Origin: an uncultured Atopobium sp. | GTDB taxonomy: Bacteria; Actinomycetota; Coriobacteriia; Coriobacteriales; Atopobiaceae | Length of the DNA: 8,730 nt | Assembly (NCBI GenBank): GCA_946647055.1 | Contig: CAMPCT010000079.1 | Span: forward strand, 1 to 8,730 | Reading direction: 5' to 3' | In this document: positions 1-5,500 of the stretch, piece after piece | Layout of the letters: each line of letters begins with the position of its first letter | How positions within the stretch are numbered: position 1 is the first letter of the stretch | The notes under the pieces: generated by a model | Told to the model about the DNA's origin: nothing | Database searches by the model: none | Seen by the model: the letters and a program-made list of their open reading frames with translations, nothing else | Translations under genes and position numbers: made by a program

Positions 1-1
1 G

Positions 2-694
2 ATCAAGCACTTCGCCTTCAACGACCAGGAGAACCACCGCGGCGACGGCGGCATCGACCGCTCCGTGGCCACGTGGGTGGGCGAGCAGGCCGCGCGTGAG
101 ATCTACCTGCGCCCGTTCGAGATGTGCATGCACGCTCCCGATGTCGAGGAGACCTACTACACCGTCGACGAGAGCGGCACCTACACGCTTCAGACCCGCA
201 CCCAGCGCACCGCCCAGGGCATCATGACGGCGTTCAACCGCCTGGGCGCCACCTGGACCGGCGGCAGCTACCCGCTCATCCAGCAGCTCGTGCGCGACGA
301 GTGGGGCTTCGACGGCTTCATCATCACCGACTCCGCCAATGCGGGCAGCCCCGCCTTCGACCAGAGCCAGATGATCCGTGCCGGCGCCGACGCGTTCCTG
401 CGCTCCAACGAGAACACCTACCTGTTCGATCCCACCAACGCGGCCGAGTACCACTACGCCCGCGAGGCGGCCCACCACCTGCTCTACACCACGGTCAACT
501 GCCGCGCCATGAACGGTGCCATCCCCGGCAGCGTGTACAAGCCCGGCATGCAGCCGCTCGACAAGATCCGCCTGGCCGTCAACGTCATCGGTGGCGGTGG
601 CATTGGCGCCATCGCCATCACCGGCTGGCTCAACCACCTCAAGCGCAAGAAGGAGCGTCTCGAGGCCGCGGCCGAGAAGGTCACCCAGGCCTAG
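2..694 (+). CDS. Glycoside hydrolase family 3 beta-glycosidase, C-terminal part, membrane-anchored (5' end outside window)
   Basis: The visible 230 residues are the end of a GH3 (beta-glucosidase-like) (beta/alpha)8 catalytic domain. The fragment opens with IKHFAFNDQEN, the family's substrate-binding Lys-His motif. It continues through a conserved MTAFNRLGATWTGG stretch to WGFDGFIITDSAN, where the Asp encoded at 329-331 is the expected catalytic nucleophile. No GH3 C-terminal alpha/beta-sandwich domain follows, so that domain must lie upstream (swapped C-then-N order) or be absent. About 80 residues after the nucleophile region, a hydrophobic, Gly/Ala/Ile-rich segment (about 566-634) is followed by a Lys/Arg-rich tail. 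By the positive-inside rule this suggests a C-terminal anchor with the enzyme outside the cell. It probably releases sugars from oligosaccharides or glycosides; the substrate cannot be told. The family call is firm, the topology inferred. The gene is monocistronic at this end, closed by the terminator at 718-749. Confidence 0.88.
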   Translation: MKHFAFNDQENHRGDGGIDRSVATWVGEQAAREIYLRPFEMCMHAPDVEETYYTVDESGTYTLQTRTQRTAQGIMTAFNRLGATWTGGSYPLIQQLVRDEWGFDGFIITDSANAGSPAFDQSQMIRAGADAFLRSNENTYLFDPTNAAEYHYAREAAHHLLYTTVNCRAMNGAIPGSVYKPGMQPLDKIRLAVNVIGGGGIGAIAITGWLNHLKRKKERLEAAAEKVTQA

Positions 695-717
695 ACGTCA
701 ACCAGACAGCTCCCCCC

Positions 718-750
718 AGAGGGCCCCGCTGTGTGCGGGGTCCTCTTTTC
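718..750 (+). terminator. Intrinsic terminator of the GH3 gene
   Basis: A 12-pair stem (718-729 with 735-746, one G-T pair) encloses a 5-base loop (730-734). The last stem base and the following bases form a T run (746-749). It begins 24 bases after the GH3 stop codon, which is the usual position and form of a Rho-independent terminator. Confidence 0.85.
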
Positions 751-752
751 AA

Positions 753-791
753 ACGACTGGACACAGGTGCCTGTTACCGTTGTCCAGTCGT
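753..791. repeat. Perfect 11-bp inverted repeat (element A)
   Basis: ACGACTGGACA at 753-763 is matched exactly by its reverse complement at 781-791, with a 17-base centre. The centre begins with a smaller near-palindrome, ACAGG-TG-CCTGT (763-774), that overlaps the left arm by one base. No T run follows, and the GH3 terminator already ends at 750, so it is unlikely to be a second terminator. It lies 4 bases before a second inverted repeat (796-857). Possible identities are an intergenic palindromic repeat, a protein-binding site, or a transcript hairpin; nothing in the sequence decides between them. Confidence 0.75.
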
Positions 792-795
792 CGAC

Positions 796-857
796 ATGTT
801 GCCCAAAGGCCCAAAAGCGGGCTCTGGGAAGCCTCGTTTTGGTCTTTTGGGCAACAT
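796..857. repeat. Imperfect 21-bp inverted repeat (element B)
   Basis: The left arm (796-816) starts with ATGTTGCCCAAA. The right arm (837-857) is its reverse complement with 19 of 21 bases matching. Inside, 819-823 can pair with 830-834 (one G-T pair) around a 6-base loop, so the whole could fold into one long interrupted hairpin. There is no T run after it and no open reading frame that looks real. Together with element A it makes a roughly 105-base palindromic block in the GH3-dnaX gap. This looks like a dispersed intergenic repeat or a small non-autonomous element, but only a genome search could show copies. Confidence 0.75.
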
Positions 858-943
858 TGGGTCTCGGGCAAGCCATGCTGCCCCGGCCTGTGGCTCCGCT
901 GTGTGCCGTTGCTCCATGCGCTCGGATGTAGCCCGCTGGCAGG
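858..943. other. Non-coding spacer before the dnaX promoter
   Basis: Nothing here reads as a gene. The only structure seen is a weak 5-bp inverted repeat, GGGCA (866-870) with TGCCC (879-883). Reading frames that cross this stretch have no family resemblance and no ribosome binding site. Confidence 0.5.
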
Positions 944-949
944 TATACT
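944..949 (+). promoter_or_regulatory. Likely -10 element of the dnaX promoter
   Basis: TATACT at 944-949 is a good sigma-70/SigA-type -10 hexamer and stands out in GC-rich surroundings. It would place the transcription start near 956, about 26 bases before the dnaX start codon. The bases 16-18 upstream (around 920-927) do not resemble TTGACA, and no TG extension is present, so the -35 element is weak or absent. Confidence 0.45.
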
Positions 950-981
950 AAAGAGTTACGGGACAAGCACCGGGAGGCTCA

Positions 982-3309
982 ATGGAATCCCTGTACACCA
1001 AGTATCGTCCGACGACGTTCGACGAGGTCGTGGGCCAGAGGCACGTGGTCGAGACCCTCAAGCGCGCCGTGCTCGAGGGACGCACCAGCCACGCGTACCT
1101 GTTCTGCGGGCCACGCGGCACGGGCAAGACCACGCTCGCGCGCATCCTCGCCAAGGCCCTGCTCTGCGAGCAGGGACCCCATCAGCTGCCCGACGGCACC
1201 TGCGCCCAGTGCCAGGCCATCGCGACGGGCAGTCACCCCGACGTCCTCGAGATCGACGCGGCAAGCAACACGGGCGTGGACAACGTCCGCGACCAGATCA
1301 TCGGGCGCGTCAACTATGCGCCGGTCATGGGCCGTGCCAAGGTCTACATCATCGACGAGGTCCACATGCTCACCCCAGCGGCGTTCAACGCGCTGCTCAA
1401 GACCCTCGAGGAGCCTCCGGCCAACGTCACCTTCATCCTGTGCACCACCGACCCGCAGAAGATCCTCGAGACCATCCTCTCGCGCGTGCAGCGCTTCGAC
1501 TTCCACGCCATCTCGGCGGAGGAGATCCGCGAGCACCTCGTGTATGTGTGCGAGCAGGAGGGTTTCACCTACGAGGACGCGGCGCTCGACATCGTGACCC
1601 AGCACGCACGTGGCGGCATGCGCGACGCGCTCACCCTGCTCGAGCAGCTGGCCACCTTTGGGTCTGGGAGCATCCGTGCCGAGGCTGCCCGCAGCCTCAA
1701 GGGCGAGACGTCCTCCGCGCAGCTCGCTCAGGTCATGACCGCGATTGCCGGACGCGACGTGCCCACGCTCTTCGGCGTGGTGGCCGAGCTGGTCGATGGC
1801 GGCCGTGACCTGCTCCACTTCACGAGGGAGCTCGCAGGCCGCGTACGTGATGCCTACGTCGTCTGCGTCGCGGGACCTGCGGCGCTTGGCGAGCAGGGAG
1901 GGGAGGCCGACGAGATTGCCGCCGAGGCGCGCGCCTTTGGGCATCCCGACCGTCTCGCGCGCGTGCTCACCGTGCTGGGTGACGCTTCGGCCGAGATGCG
2001 CACCGCCCCCAACCAGCGCCTCGTTCTCGAGATTGCCCTGACGCGCCTGGCACGTCCGGAGTCCGACCTCACGCTCGAGTCGCTTGCCGACCGGCTCGCC
2101 GTGCTTGAGGCGAAGGTCGCGCAAGGCATGGTCGCTGCCCCGGCGGCACCTGCCGTCGTGGCGGAGAAGCCCGCGCCTGCACCGACGCCTCAGCCAAAGC
2201 CCGCGCCCGTTGCCGCGCCCACTCCCGCGCCGACGCCCAAGCCTGAGCCAGCACCTCAGCCTCGGCCCAAGCCGTCGCCAGCACCTGCGGCAGCGCAGCA
2301 GCCCGCGCCTGTTGTCGCGCCTGCATCTAGGCCCGAGCCAACACCGCAGCCTGCGCCCGCGCCTGTCGAGAAGCCCCTCCCGGCGACCATGGCCGAGGCG
2401 GGTTCGCTCCAGCGCAGGTGGAAGGAGGTCGTCGAGAACCTGCTGAGCCACGAGACGGCAAAGGGCTCGCTGCTGCTCAATGGCGTGGCGACCTCGGACG
2501 ACGGGTCGAGGCTCGTCATCACGTTCCCCAAGGGGTCATCCTTCGCCATCAAGATGCTCCAGCGCACCGACGTACGTTCCACGGTGCTTCCCGTCATCGA
2601 GCAGGTCTTTGGCAGGCGCGAGGTGAGCTACGTCGAGGGAGACACGTCCTCGGTCGCGGCACCGCCCATGCCCGCCCCGCGTCAGGTGGTCGCGCCACAG
2701 CCCGCGCCTGCGCCGCAGCCCATCCCGACCGCGCCTGCGGCATCTCCGCAGCCCATCCCCGCAGCTCCCGTTCCGGCCCCGCAGCCCATCCCGGCAACCC
2801 CTGCGCCCACAGCCGCCCCAACGCCGACGGTCGTGGCCGCCCAGGCCTCGGCTCCAGCGCCGATGCGCCAGCCCGCGCCGGCACCGCAGCCCGCTCCCGC
2901 ACCGGCACCGCAGCCCGCTCCCGCGCCGGCACCGCAACCTGCGCCGCAGCCCGTGCCCACGCCGGCAGTGGCACCCGAGCAGCCCAAGCCCGCTCGCAAG
3001 CGTGTCGACCAGGTCGAGAAGATCGCGGCGATGCTCGAGGACGTCTTTGGGCCCGGTGTGACCATCACCACGATGGAGGATGCGCCCGCGCTGGAGCCCA
3101 CGCCCGCGCCTGAGCCCACACCGCAACCCGCGCCCGCGTCGGAGCCCGCAGTCACGCTGGCGCCCGCGCCGGAGCCGACACCCGCGGCGGCCGTCGAGCC
3201 CGTCCTTGATGACCAGCCCCCGGCCTACGACGACTACGACGCCGTTCCTGACTACCTCTATGACGAAGACCCCGGCTATTACGACGATGCCTACTATGAG
3301 GAGGACTAG
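982..3309 (+). CDS. dnaX: DNA polymerase III subunit gamma/tau (clamp loader ATPase) with long Pro/Ala-rich tail
   Basis: This is the AAA+ motor of the clamp loader, which opens and places the sliding clamp on primed DNA and, through tau, binds the polymerase. It has 775 residues. The N-terminal LYTKYRPTTFDEVVGQ is typical. Walker A is GPRGTGKT (43-50), Walker B IIDEVH (123-128), sensor 1 TTD (155-157), the arginine-finger motif SRV (167-169, usually SRC), and sensor 2 is near R214. The zinc module has C62, C74 and C77, but the expected fourth Cys is D71. Residues 224-360 fit the collar domain. Pro/Ala/Gln-rich linkers (about 385-468 and 559-672) flank a folded tau segment (about 471-556, starting near LQRRWKEVVENL). 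A short helical motif (674-700, with VEKIAAMLEDVFG) and an acidic, Tyr-rich end (743-775) close the protein. GGGAGG at 972-977 decides the start. No A-rich slippery site for making gamma was seen. Confidence 0.97.
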   Translation: MESLYTKYRPTTFDEVVGQRHVVETLKRAVLEGRTSHAYLFCGPRGTGKTTLARILAKALLCEQGPHQLPDGTCAQCQAIATGSHPDVLEIDAASNTGVDNVRDQIIGRVNYAPVMGRAKVYIIDEVHMLTPAAFNALLKTLEEPPANVTFILCTTDPQKILETILSRVQRFDFHAISAEEIREHLVYVCEQEGFTYEDAALDIVTQHARGGMRDALTLLEQLATFGSGSIRAEAARSLKGETSSAQLAQVMTAIAGRDVPTLFGVVAELVDGGRDLLHFTRELAGRVRDAYVVCVAGPAALGEQGGEADEIAAEARAFGHPDRLARVLTVLGDASAEMRTAPNQRLVLEIALTRLARPESDLTLESLADRLAVLEAKVAQGMVAAPAAPAVVAEKPAPAPTPQPKPAPVAAPTPAPTPKPEPAPQPRPKPSPAPAAAQQPAPVVAPASRPEPTPQPAPAPVEKPLPATMAEAGSLQRRWKEVVENLLSHETAKGSLLLNGVATSDDGSRLVITFPKGSSFAIKMLQRTDVRSTVLPVIEQVFGRREVSYVEGDTSSVAAPPMPAPRQVVAPQPAPAPQPIPTAPAASPQPIPAAPVPAPQPIPATPAPTAAPTPTVVAAQASAPAPMRQPAPAPQPAPAPAPQPAPAPAPQPAPQPVPTPAVAPEQPKPARKRVDQVEKIAAMLEDVFGPGVTITTMEDAPALEPTPAPEPTPQPAPASEPAVTLAPAPEPTPAAAVEPVLDDQPPAYDDYDAVPDYLYDEDPGYYDDAYYEED
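2878..2937 (+). repeat. 24-bp tandem repeat coding for Pro/Ala/Gln linker in dnaX
   Basis: A 24-base unit starting CCGGCACCGCAGCCCGCTCC lies at 2878-2901 and again at 2902-2925 with a single final-base difference. A third, partly diverged copy begins at 2926. It encodes repeats of the Pro-Ala-Pro-Gln type within the second flexible linker of DnaX. Because the unit is a multiple of three, copy-number change would keep the frame. A related QPIP motif occurs three times just upstream (about 2715-2800). Confidence 0.8.
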
Positions 3310-3312
3310 CCC

Positions 3313-3633
3313 ATGGCAAAGCAGATGAACATGCAGCAGATGATGAAGCAGGCCCGCAAGATGCAGGAGCAGCTTGCCCAGGCGGAGGAGCGCCTGGCAC
3401 AGACGGAGGTCTCCTCGTCCGCTGGTGGCGGCATGGTCAAGGTCACCGCGACGGGCAACCAGCACATCACGTCCATCAAGATCGACCCCGAGGCCGTGGA
3501 CCCCGAGGACGTCGAGATGCTCGAGGACATGATCCTCGCTGCCGTCAACGACGCGCTCGGCGCCGCCCAGGAGCTCGCCTCCCAGCAGATGGGCGCCCTC
3601 ACCGGCGGCCTCAACATCCCGGGGCTGATGTAG
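3313..3633 (+). CDS. YbaB/EbfC family nucleoid-associated protein
   Basis: This is a 106-residue DNA-binding protein of the YbaB/EbfC family, which forms dimers, binds DNA and is nearly always encoded between dnaX and recR. The N-terminal helix (about 7-35, Met/Gln/Lys-rich, starting MNMQQMMKQARKMQ) fits the family's long dimer helix. The conserved strand GGGMVKVTATGNQ (38-50) follows, then the central KIDPEAVDPEDVEMLEDMI segment and a C-terminal helix with a Gly/Met-rich end. The length is normal. It starts 3 bases after dnaX. Its ribosome binding site GGAGG (3300-3304) lies inside the final Glu-Glu-Asp codons of dnaX, so the two genes are very likely co-transcribed and translationally coupled. 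Its exact cellular role is not settled in most bacteria; a part in DNA compaction or repair is usual for the family. Confidence 0.95.
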   Translation: MAKQMNMQQMMKQARKMQEQLAQAEERLAQTEVSSSAGGGMVKVTATGNQHITSIKIDPEAVDPEDVEMLEDMILAAVNDALGAAQELASQQMGALTGGLNIPGLM

Positions 3634-3637
3634 GGCG

Positions 3638-4261
3638 ATGGACGACCGACTCACAGGGTCCTCGACGGCGGACGGGCGTGCCCTCCAGCGCCTGCTCGAC
3701 GAGGTCGGGCGCCTGCCGGGCATCGGCGCCAAGTCTGCCCAGCGCATCGCCTACCACATCCTCACCGCCGACGCCGAGGAGGCCCGCCGCCTGGCACAGG
3801 CAATCATCGACGTGAAGGAGCAGGTCCACTTCTGCTCCGAGTGCTTCAACTACGCGACGCGCGACCGCTGCGACATCTGTGACGACCCCTCGCGCGACCG
3901 CTCGGTCATCTGCGTGGTGGCCGAGCCGCGTGACGTGGCGGCCATCGAGCGCACGGGCAGCTACCATGGCCTCTACCACGTGCTGGGCGGCACGGTGTCG
4001 CCCATCGACCACATCAGCCTCGACCAGCTGCATGCCACCGAGCTCTTCGAGCGCCTGGCGACGGGGGAGGTCGAGGAGGTCATCATGGCGACCAACCTCG
4101 ACACGCAGGGCGACTACACGGCGATTCTGCTCGCCAAGATGATCAAGCCCATGGGTGTGGCGGTCTCGCGCCTGTCCCAGGGCATGCCCAAGGGCGGCGA
4201 GGTCGAGTATGCGGACGAGGCCACGCTCGGCGGTGCCATCGAGGATCGCCGCGCGATGTAG
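3638..4261 (+). CDS. recR: Recombination protein RecR
   Basis: RecR acts with RecO (and RecF) to load RecA at gaps in single-stranded DNA during recombinational repair. The 207 residues match the family length of about 200. The helix-hairpin-helix is LPGIGAKSAQRIAYHIL (26-42). The zinc finger uses C66, C69, C78 and C81 (CSEC ... CDIC). The Toprim domain follows from about residue 89, with VVAEPRDV (93-100, acidic E96) and GLYHVLGG (111-118); the later ATNLDTQGDYTA stretch is the conserved Toprim C-terminal motif. The start codon lies 4 bases after the ybaB stop. The Shine-Dalgarno sequence is poor (AGGG at 3632-3635, only 2 bases away), so translation probably depends on reinitiation from ybaB. 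No other in-frame start fits the conserved N-terminus. Confidence 0.97.
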   Translation: MDDRLTGSSTADGRALQRLLDEVGRLPGIGAKSAQRIAYHILTADAEEARRLAQAIIDVKEQVHFCSECFNYATRDRCDICDDPSRDRSVICVVAEPRDVAAIERTGSYHGLYHVLGGTVSPIDHISLDQLHATELFERLATGEVEEVIMATNLDTQGDYTAILLAKMIKPMGVAVSRLSQGMPKGGEVEYADEATLGGAIEDRRAM

Positions 4262-4265
4262 GCGC

Positions 4266-4289
4266 GGGGGAGGGGGCAGCCCCTCCCTC
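4266..4289 (+). other. G-rich hairpin between recR and the next gene
   Basis: Bases 4266-4275 pair with 4280-4289 (10 pairs, one G-T), with loop GCAG (4276-4279). It begins 4 bases after the recR stop and ends just before the ribosome binding site of the next gene. There is no T run, so it is not a standard intrinsic terminator. It could slow transcription, protect the upstream transcript end, or modulate access to the GGAAGGAGA site at 4292-4300. Confidence 0.55.
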
Positions 4290-4304
4290 AGGGAAGGAGA
4301 CGAC

Positions 4305-5105
4305 ATGGCAACGCACTTTGCCAGCGACAGGAGACCGGCCACCAACCCGACCCCCAAGGTCGACACCCCTGTCACCAGCGCGGCACCCGCGCCGCTTCCG
4401 CTCACGGCCGAGCAGACCGGGTCCTTTGCCACGCTCTCGTCGGGGCAGGGCGCCGTCACCGCGAACCGCGGGAACGCCGCCGACGTCGCAGAGGTCTCCC
4501 GGGCCAGCCGTCGCGCCAAGGCGAGCAGCTCCCGCAAGCTCAGCCAGGCGGCGCGCAAGAACGTCACCGGTCGCGACACGCAGATAAAGACCAACCGCAA
4601 GCTCTTCCTGGGGCTGGGAATTGCCGCCGCCCTCGTCGTGCTCGTCCTGGGATTCCTGGGCTGGCGCGCATTGGCCTCGCTTCCGAGCGAGATCGACGTG
4701 ACCGAGGGCGCGGGGCGCGTCGAGCGCACCGAGGTCGATCCCCAGGCGGAGTCACAGGGCATCGAGTATGACGGCTACCTCTATAGTACGCGCGAGAGTG
4801 GGGGCAGCTACTCCTTCGTCCGCACGACGGAGGACGGCGCGGACCCGCTCGAGCTCTTCAAGCTTTCCGGCACCCCCGTCTCAATCGTCCTCTATGACGG
4901 TGCGTTCGTCGTCGCCGAGAACACCGCGAGCGGCTGGGACGTCATCGCGTACATGCTGGGTGACGGCTCCGTGGCCTCCGAGCTCGTGGGGCCTGACGGC
5001 AACCCGGTGGCGGGGGAGGGCACGCTCGCCTCTGCCACGCTTGAGGGTGACGACCTCGTGCTGGTGACGGAGGATGGCTCCAAGACCTCGGTCCCGCTGC
5101 GCTAG
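4305..5105 (+). CDS. Unrecognised single-pass membrane protein with extracellular beta-rich domain
   Basis: I do not recognise this 266-residue protein. Residues 1-60 are Pro/Ala/Thr/Ser-rich and probably disordered. Residues 65-100 are strongly basic (Arg/Lys/Ser, including SRASRRAKASSSRKLS at 65-80). Residues 100-122 (LFLGLGIAAALVVLVLGFLG and on) form one membrane helix. By the positive-inside rule the N-terminus is cytoplasmic and residues 123-266 are outside. That outer part is acidic and shows three loosely similar beta units (about 154-178, 196-221 and 245-266), each around a (Y/E)-D/G-G turn followed by alternating hydrophobic residues. This is reminiscent of propeller-like blades but too short for a complete propeller. 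The start at 4305 is chosen for GGAGA at 4296-4300; the frame stays open upstream to about 4155 but only across recR. It follows recR by 43 bases and may share its transcript. The function is unknown. Confidence 0.8.
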   Translation: MATHFASDRRPATNPTPKVDTPVTSAAPAPLPLTAEQTGSFATLSSGQGAVTANRGNAADVAEVSRASRRAKASSSRKLSQAARKNVTGRDTQIKTNRKLFLGLGIAAALVVLVLGFLGWRALASLPSEIDVTEGAGRVERTEVDPQAESQGIEYDGYLYSTRESGGSYSFVRTTEDGADPLELFKLSGTPVSIVLYDGAFVVAENTASGWDVIAYMLGDGSVASELVGPDGNPVAGEGTLASATLEGDDLVLVTEDGSKTSVPLR

Positions 5106-5111
5106 CTGCCG

Positions 5112-5132
5112 CGCAAGGGGCATCTCCCCGCG
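5112..5132 (+). terminator. Possible weak terminator after the membrane protein gene
   Basis: GGGG (5117-5120) pairs with CCCC (5126-5129) around a 5-base loop, and CGC (5112-5114) pairs with GCG (5130-5132) across a 2-base bulge. It lies 6 bases after the stop codon, but only two T residues follow. It is a plausible but weak end to the dnaX cluster transcript. Confidence 0.35.
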
Positions 5133-5143
5133 TTCACACACAA

Positions 5144-5166
5144 CTTTCCCACGATTTTTGGGAAAG
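5144..5166. repeat. Perfect 8-bp inverted repeat just upstream of the tRNA promoter
   Basis: CTTTCCCA (5144-5151) and TGGGAAAG (5159-5166) are exact reverse complements separated by CGATTTT. The right arm ends 3 bases before the -35 hexamer of the tRNA promoter. It may be a weak terminator for the upstream gene (though the T run is in the loop, not after the stem) or a binding site acting on the promoter. Confidence 0.55.
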
Positions 5167-5169
5167 CCC

Positions 5170-5199
5170 TTGCGTGGATGAGGGGGTTCTGTGTACAAT
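5170..5199 (+). promoter_or_regulatory. Promoter of tRNA-Asp
   Basis: A -35 element TTGCGT (5170-5175) and a -10 element TACAAT (5194-5199) are separated by 18 bases. The predicted start near 5206 leaves a short leader of about 14 bases before the mature tRNA. Position and match are those of a housekeeping sigma factor promoter. Confidence 0.6.
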
Positions 5200-5219
5200 C
5201 TACTCCGCACGTTGCACGT

Positions 5220-5296
5220 GGGGTGTTAGCTCAGCTGGTTAGAGCGCCGGCCTGTCACGTCGGAGGTCGAGGGTTCAAGTCCCTTACATCCCGCCA
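5220..5296 (+). tRNA. tRNA-Asp (anticodon GTC), CCA encoded
   Basis: The 77-base gene folds into a standard cloverleaf. The acceptor stem pairs 5220-5226 with 5286-5292 (one G-T pair), followed by discriminator G5293 and CCA at 5294-5296. The D stem is GCTC/GAGC with AGCTGGTTA between. The anticodon stem CCGGC/GTCGG (5247-5251 with 5259-5263) encloses CTGTCAC, anticodon GTC at 5254-5256. The T arm has GAGGG, TTCAAGT and CCCTT. GTC reads Asp codons GAC and GAT. It stands alone between its own promoter and terminator. Confidence 0.97.
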
Positions 5297-5307
5297 CGAA
5301 CTTCCAG

Positions 5308-5333
5308 CGTCCCCGTTCGCGGGGACGTTTTTT
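5308..5333 (+). terminator. Intrinsic terminator of tRNA-Asp
   Basis: An 8-pair GC-rich stem (CGTCCCCG at 5308-5315 with CGGGGACG at 5320-5327) with a TTCG tetraloop is followed directly by six T residues (5328-5333). It starts 11 bases after the tRNA CCA end. This is a textbook Rho-independent terminator. Confidence 0.95.
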
Positions 5334-5500
5334 GTGTCAGTACCGCTTGATATCGCATAAAGTTGCCCTGCGTTTCGATAAAACAACACGACAATAATCA
5401 TCCGGAAATGACGAGGCAGGTATCATCTCCCCACCTGACTATAATCAGGATGGAATATGCCGCCTCGGTGGCGTGAAACGGACAACTAGAAGGAGAGGGA
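5334..5500 (+). other. rnf leader region, relatively AT-rich
   Basis: This 167-base gap is clearly richer in A and T than the rest of the window, especially at 5345-5400. It holds the likely rnf promoter (about 5440) with its palindrome, and a short hairpin in the predicted 5' leader (GCCGCC at 5459-5464 with GGTGGC at 5467-5472, inner pairs strained). No gene or recognisable riboswitch was seen. The rnfC ribosome binding site AGGAG (5491-5495) closes it. Confidence 0.6.
5434..5449 (+). promoter_or_regulatory. rnf promoter -10 box embedded in a palindrome (possible operator)
   Basis: A perfect consensus -10 hexamer TATAAT lies at 5440-5445, placing the start near 5452 and the leader at about 49 bases. 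It sits inside the inverted repeat CCTGA (5434-5438) - CTATAA - TCAGG (5445-5449). A further CAGGT (5417-5421) is the inverse of ACCTG (5433-5437), so three related half-sites cover the -35 to -10 zone. The -35 region (about 5416-5422) does not resemble TTGACA. A regulator-controlled promoter is a reasonable inference, but the protein is unknown. Confidence 0.5.

Noticed and set aside
516..1808. Plus-strand open frame running from the GH3 gene through the gap into dnaX
   Set aside because: It crosses a terminator and two confident genes in another frame, and the product is Arg/Pro/Ser-rich noise.
979..2451. Long open frame on the minus strand across dnaX
   Set aside because: It mirrors dnaX codons, is Arg/Gly/Leu-rich with no recognisable domain, and follows from the high GC content of the third position.
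2101..2500. Programmed frameshift site in dnaX for making gamma
   Set aside because: No A-AAA-AAG type slippery heptamer is present in or near the linker, and the frame is intact to residue 775.
2167..2980. CRISPR-like array in the repeated stretch
   Set aside because: The repeats are in-frame Pro/Ala/Gln codons without unique spacers of constant length.
2536..3747. Minus-strand open frame over the dnaX tail, ybaB and recR start
   Set aside because: It is low-complexity Arg/Gly sequence opposite the Pro/Ala repeats and lies across three confident genes.
4155..4304. Upstream extension of the unknown membrane protein
   Set aside because: The extension lies mostly inside recR in another frame and crosses the hairpin; the ATG at 4305 has a good ribosome binding site.
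5220..5400. tRNA-Asp as the attachment site of an integrated element
   Set aside because: No repeated tRNA 3' end, integrase or phage gene follows; the tRNA is closed by its own terminator and the rnf operon comes next.
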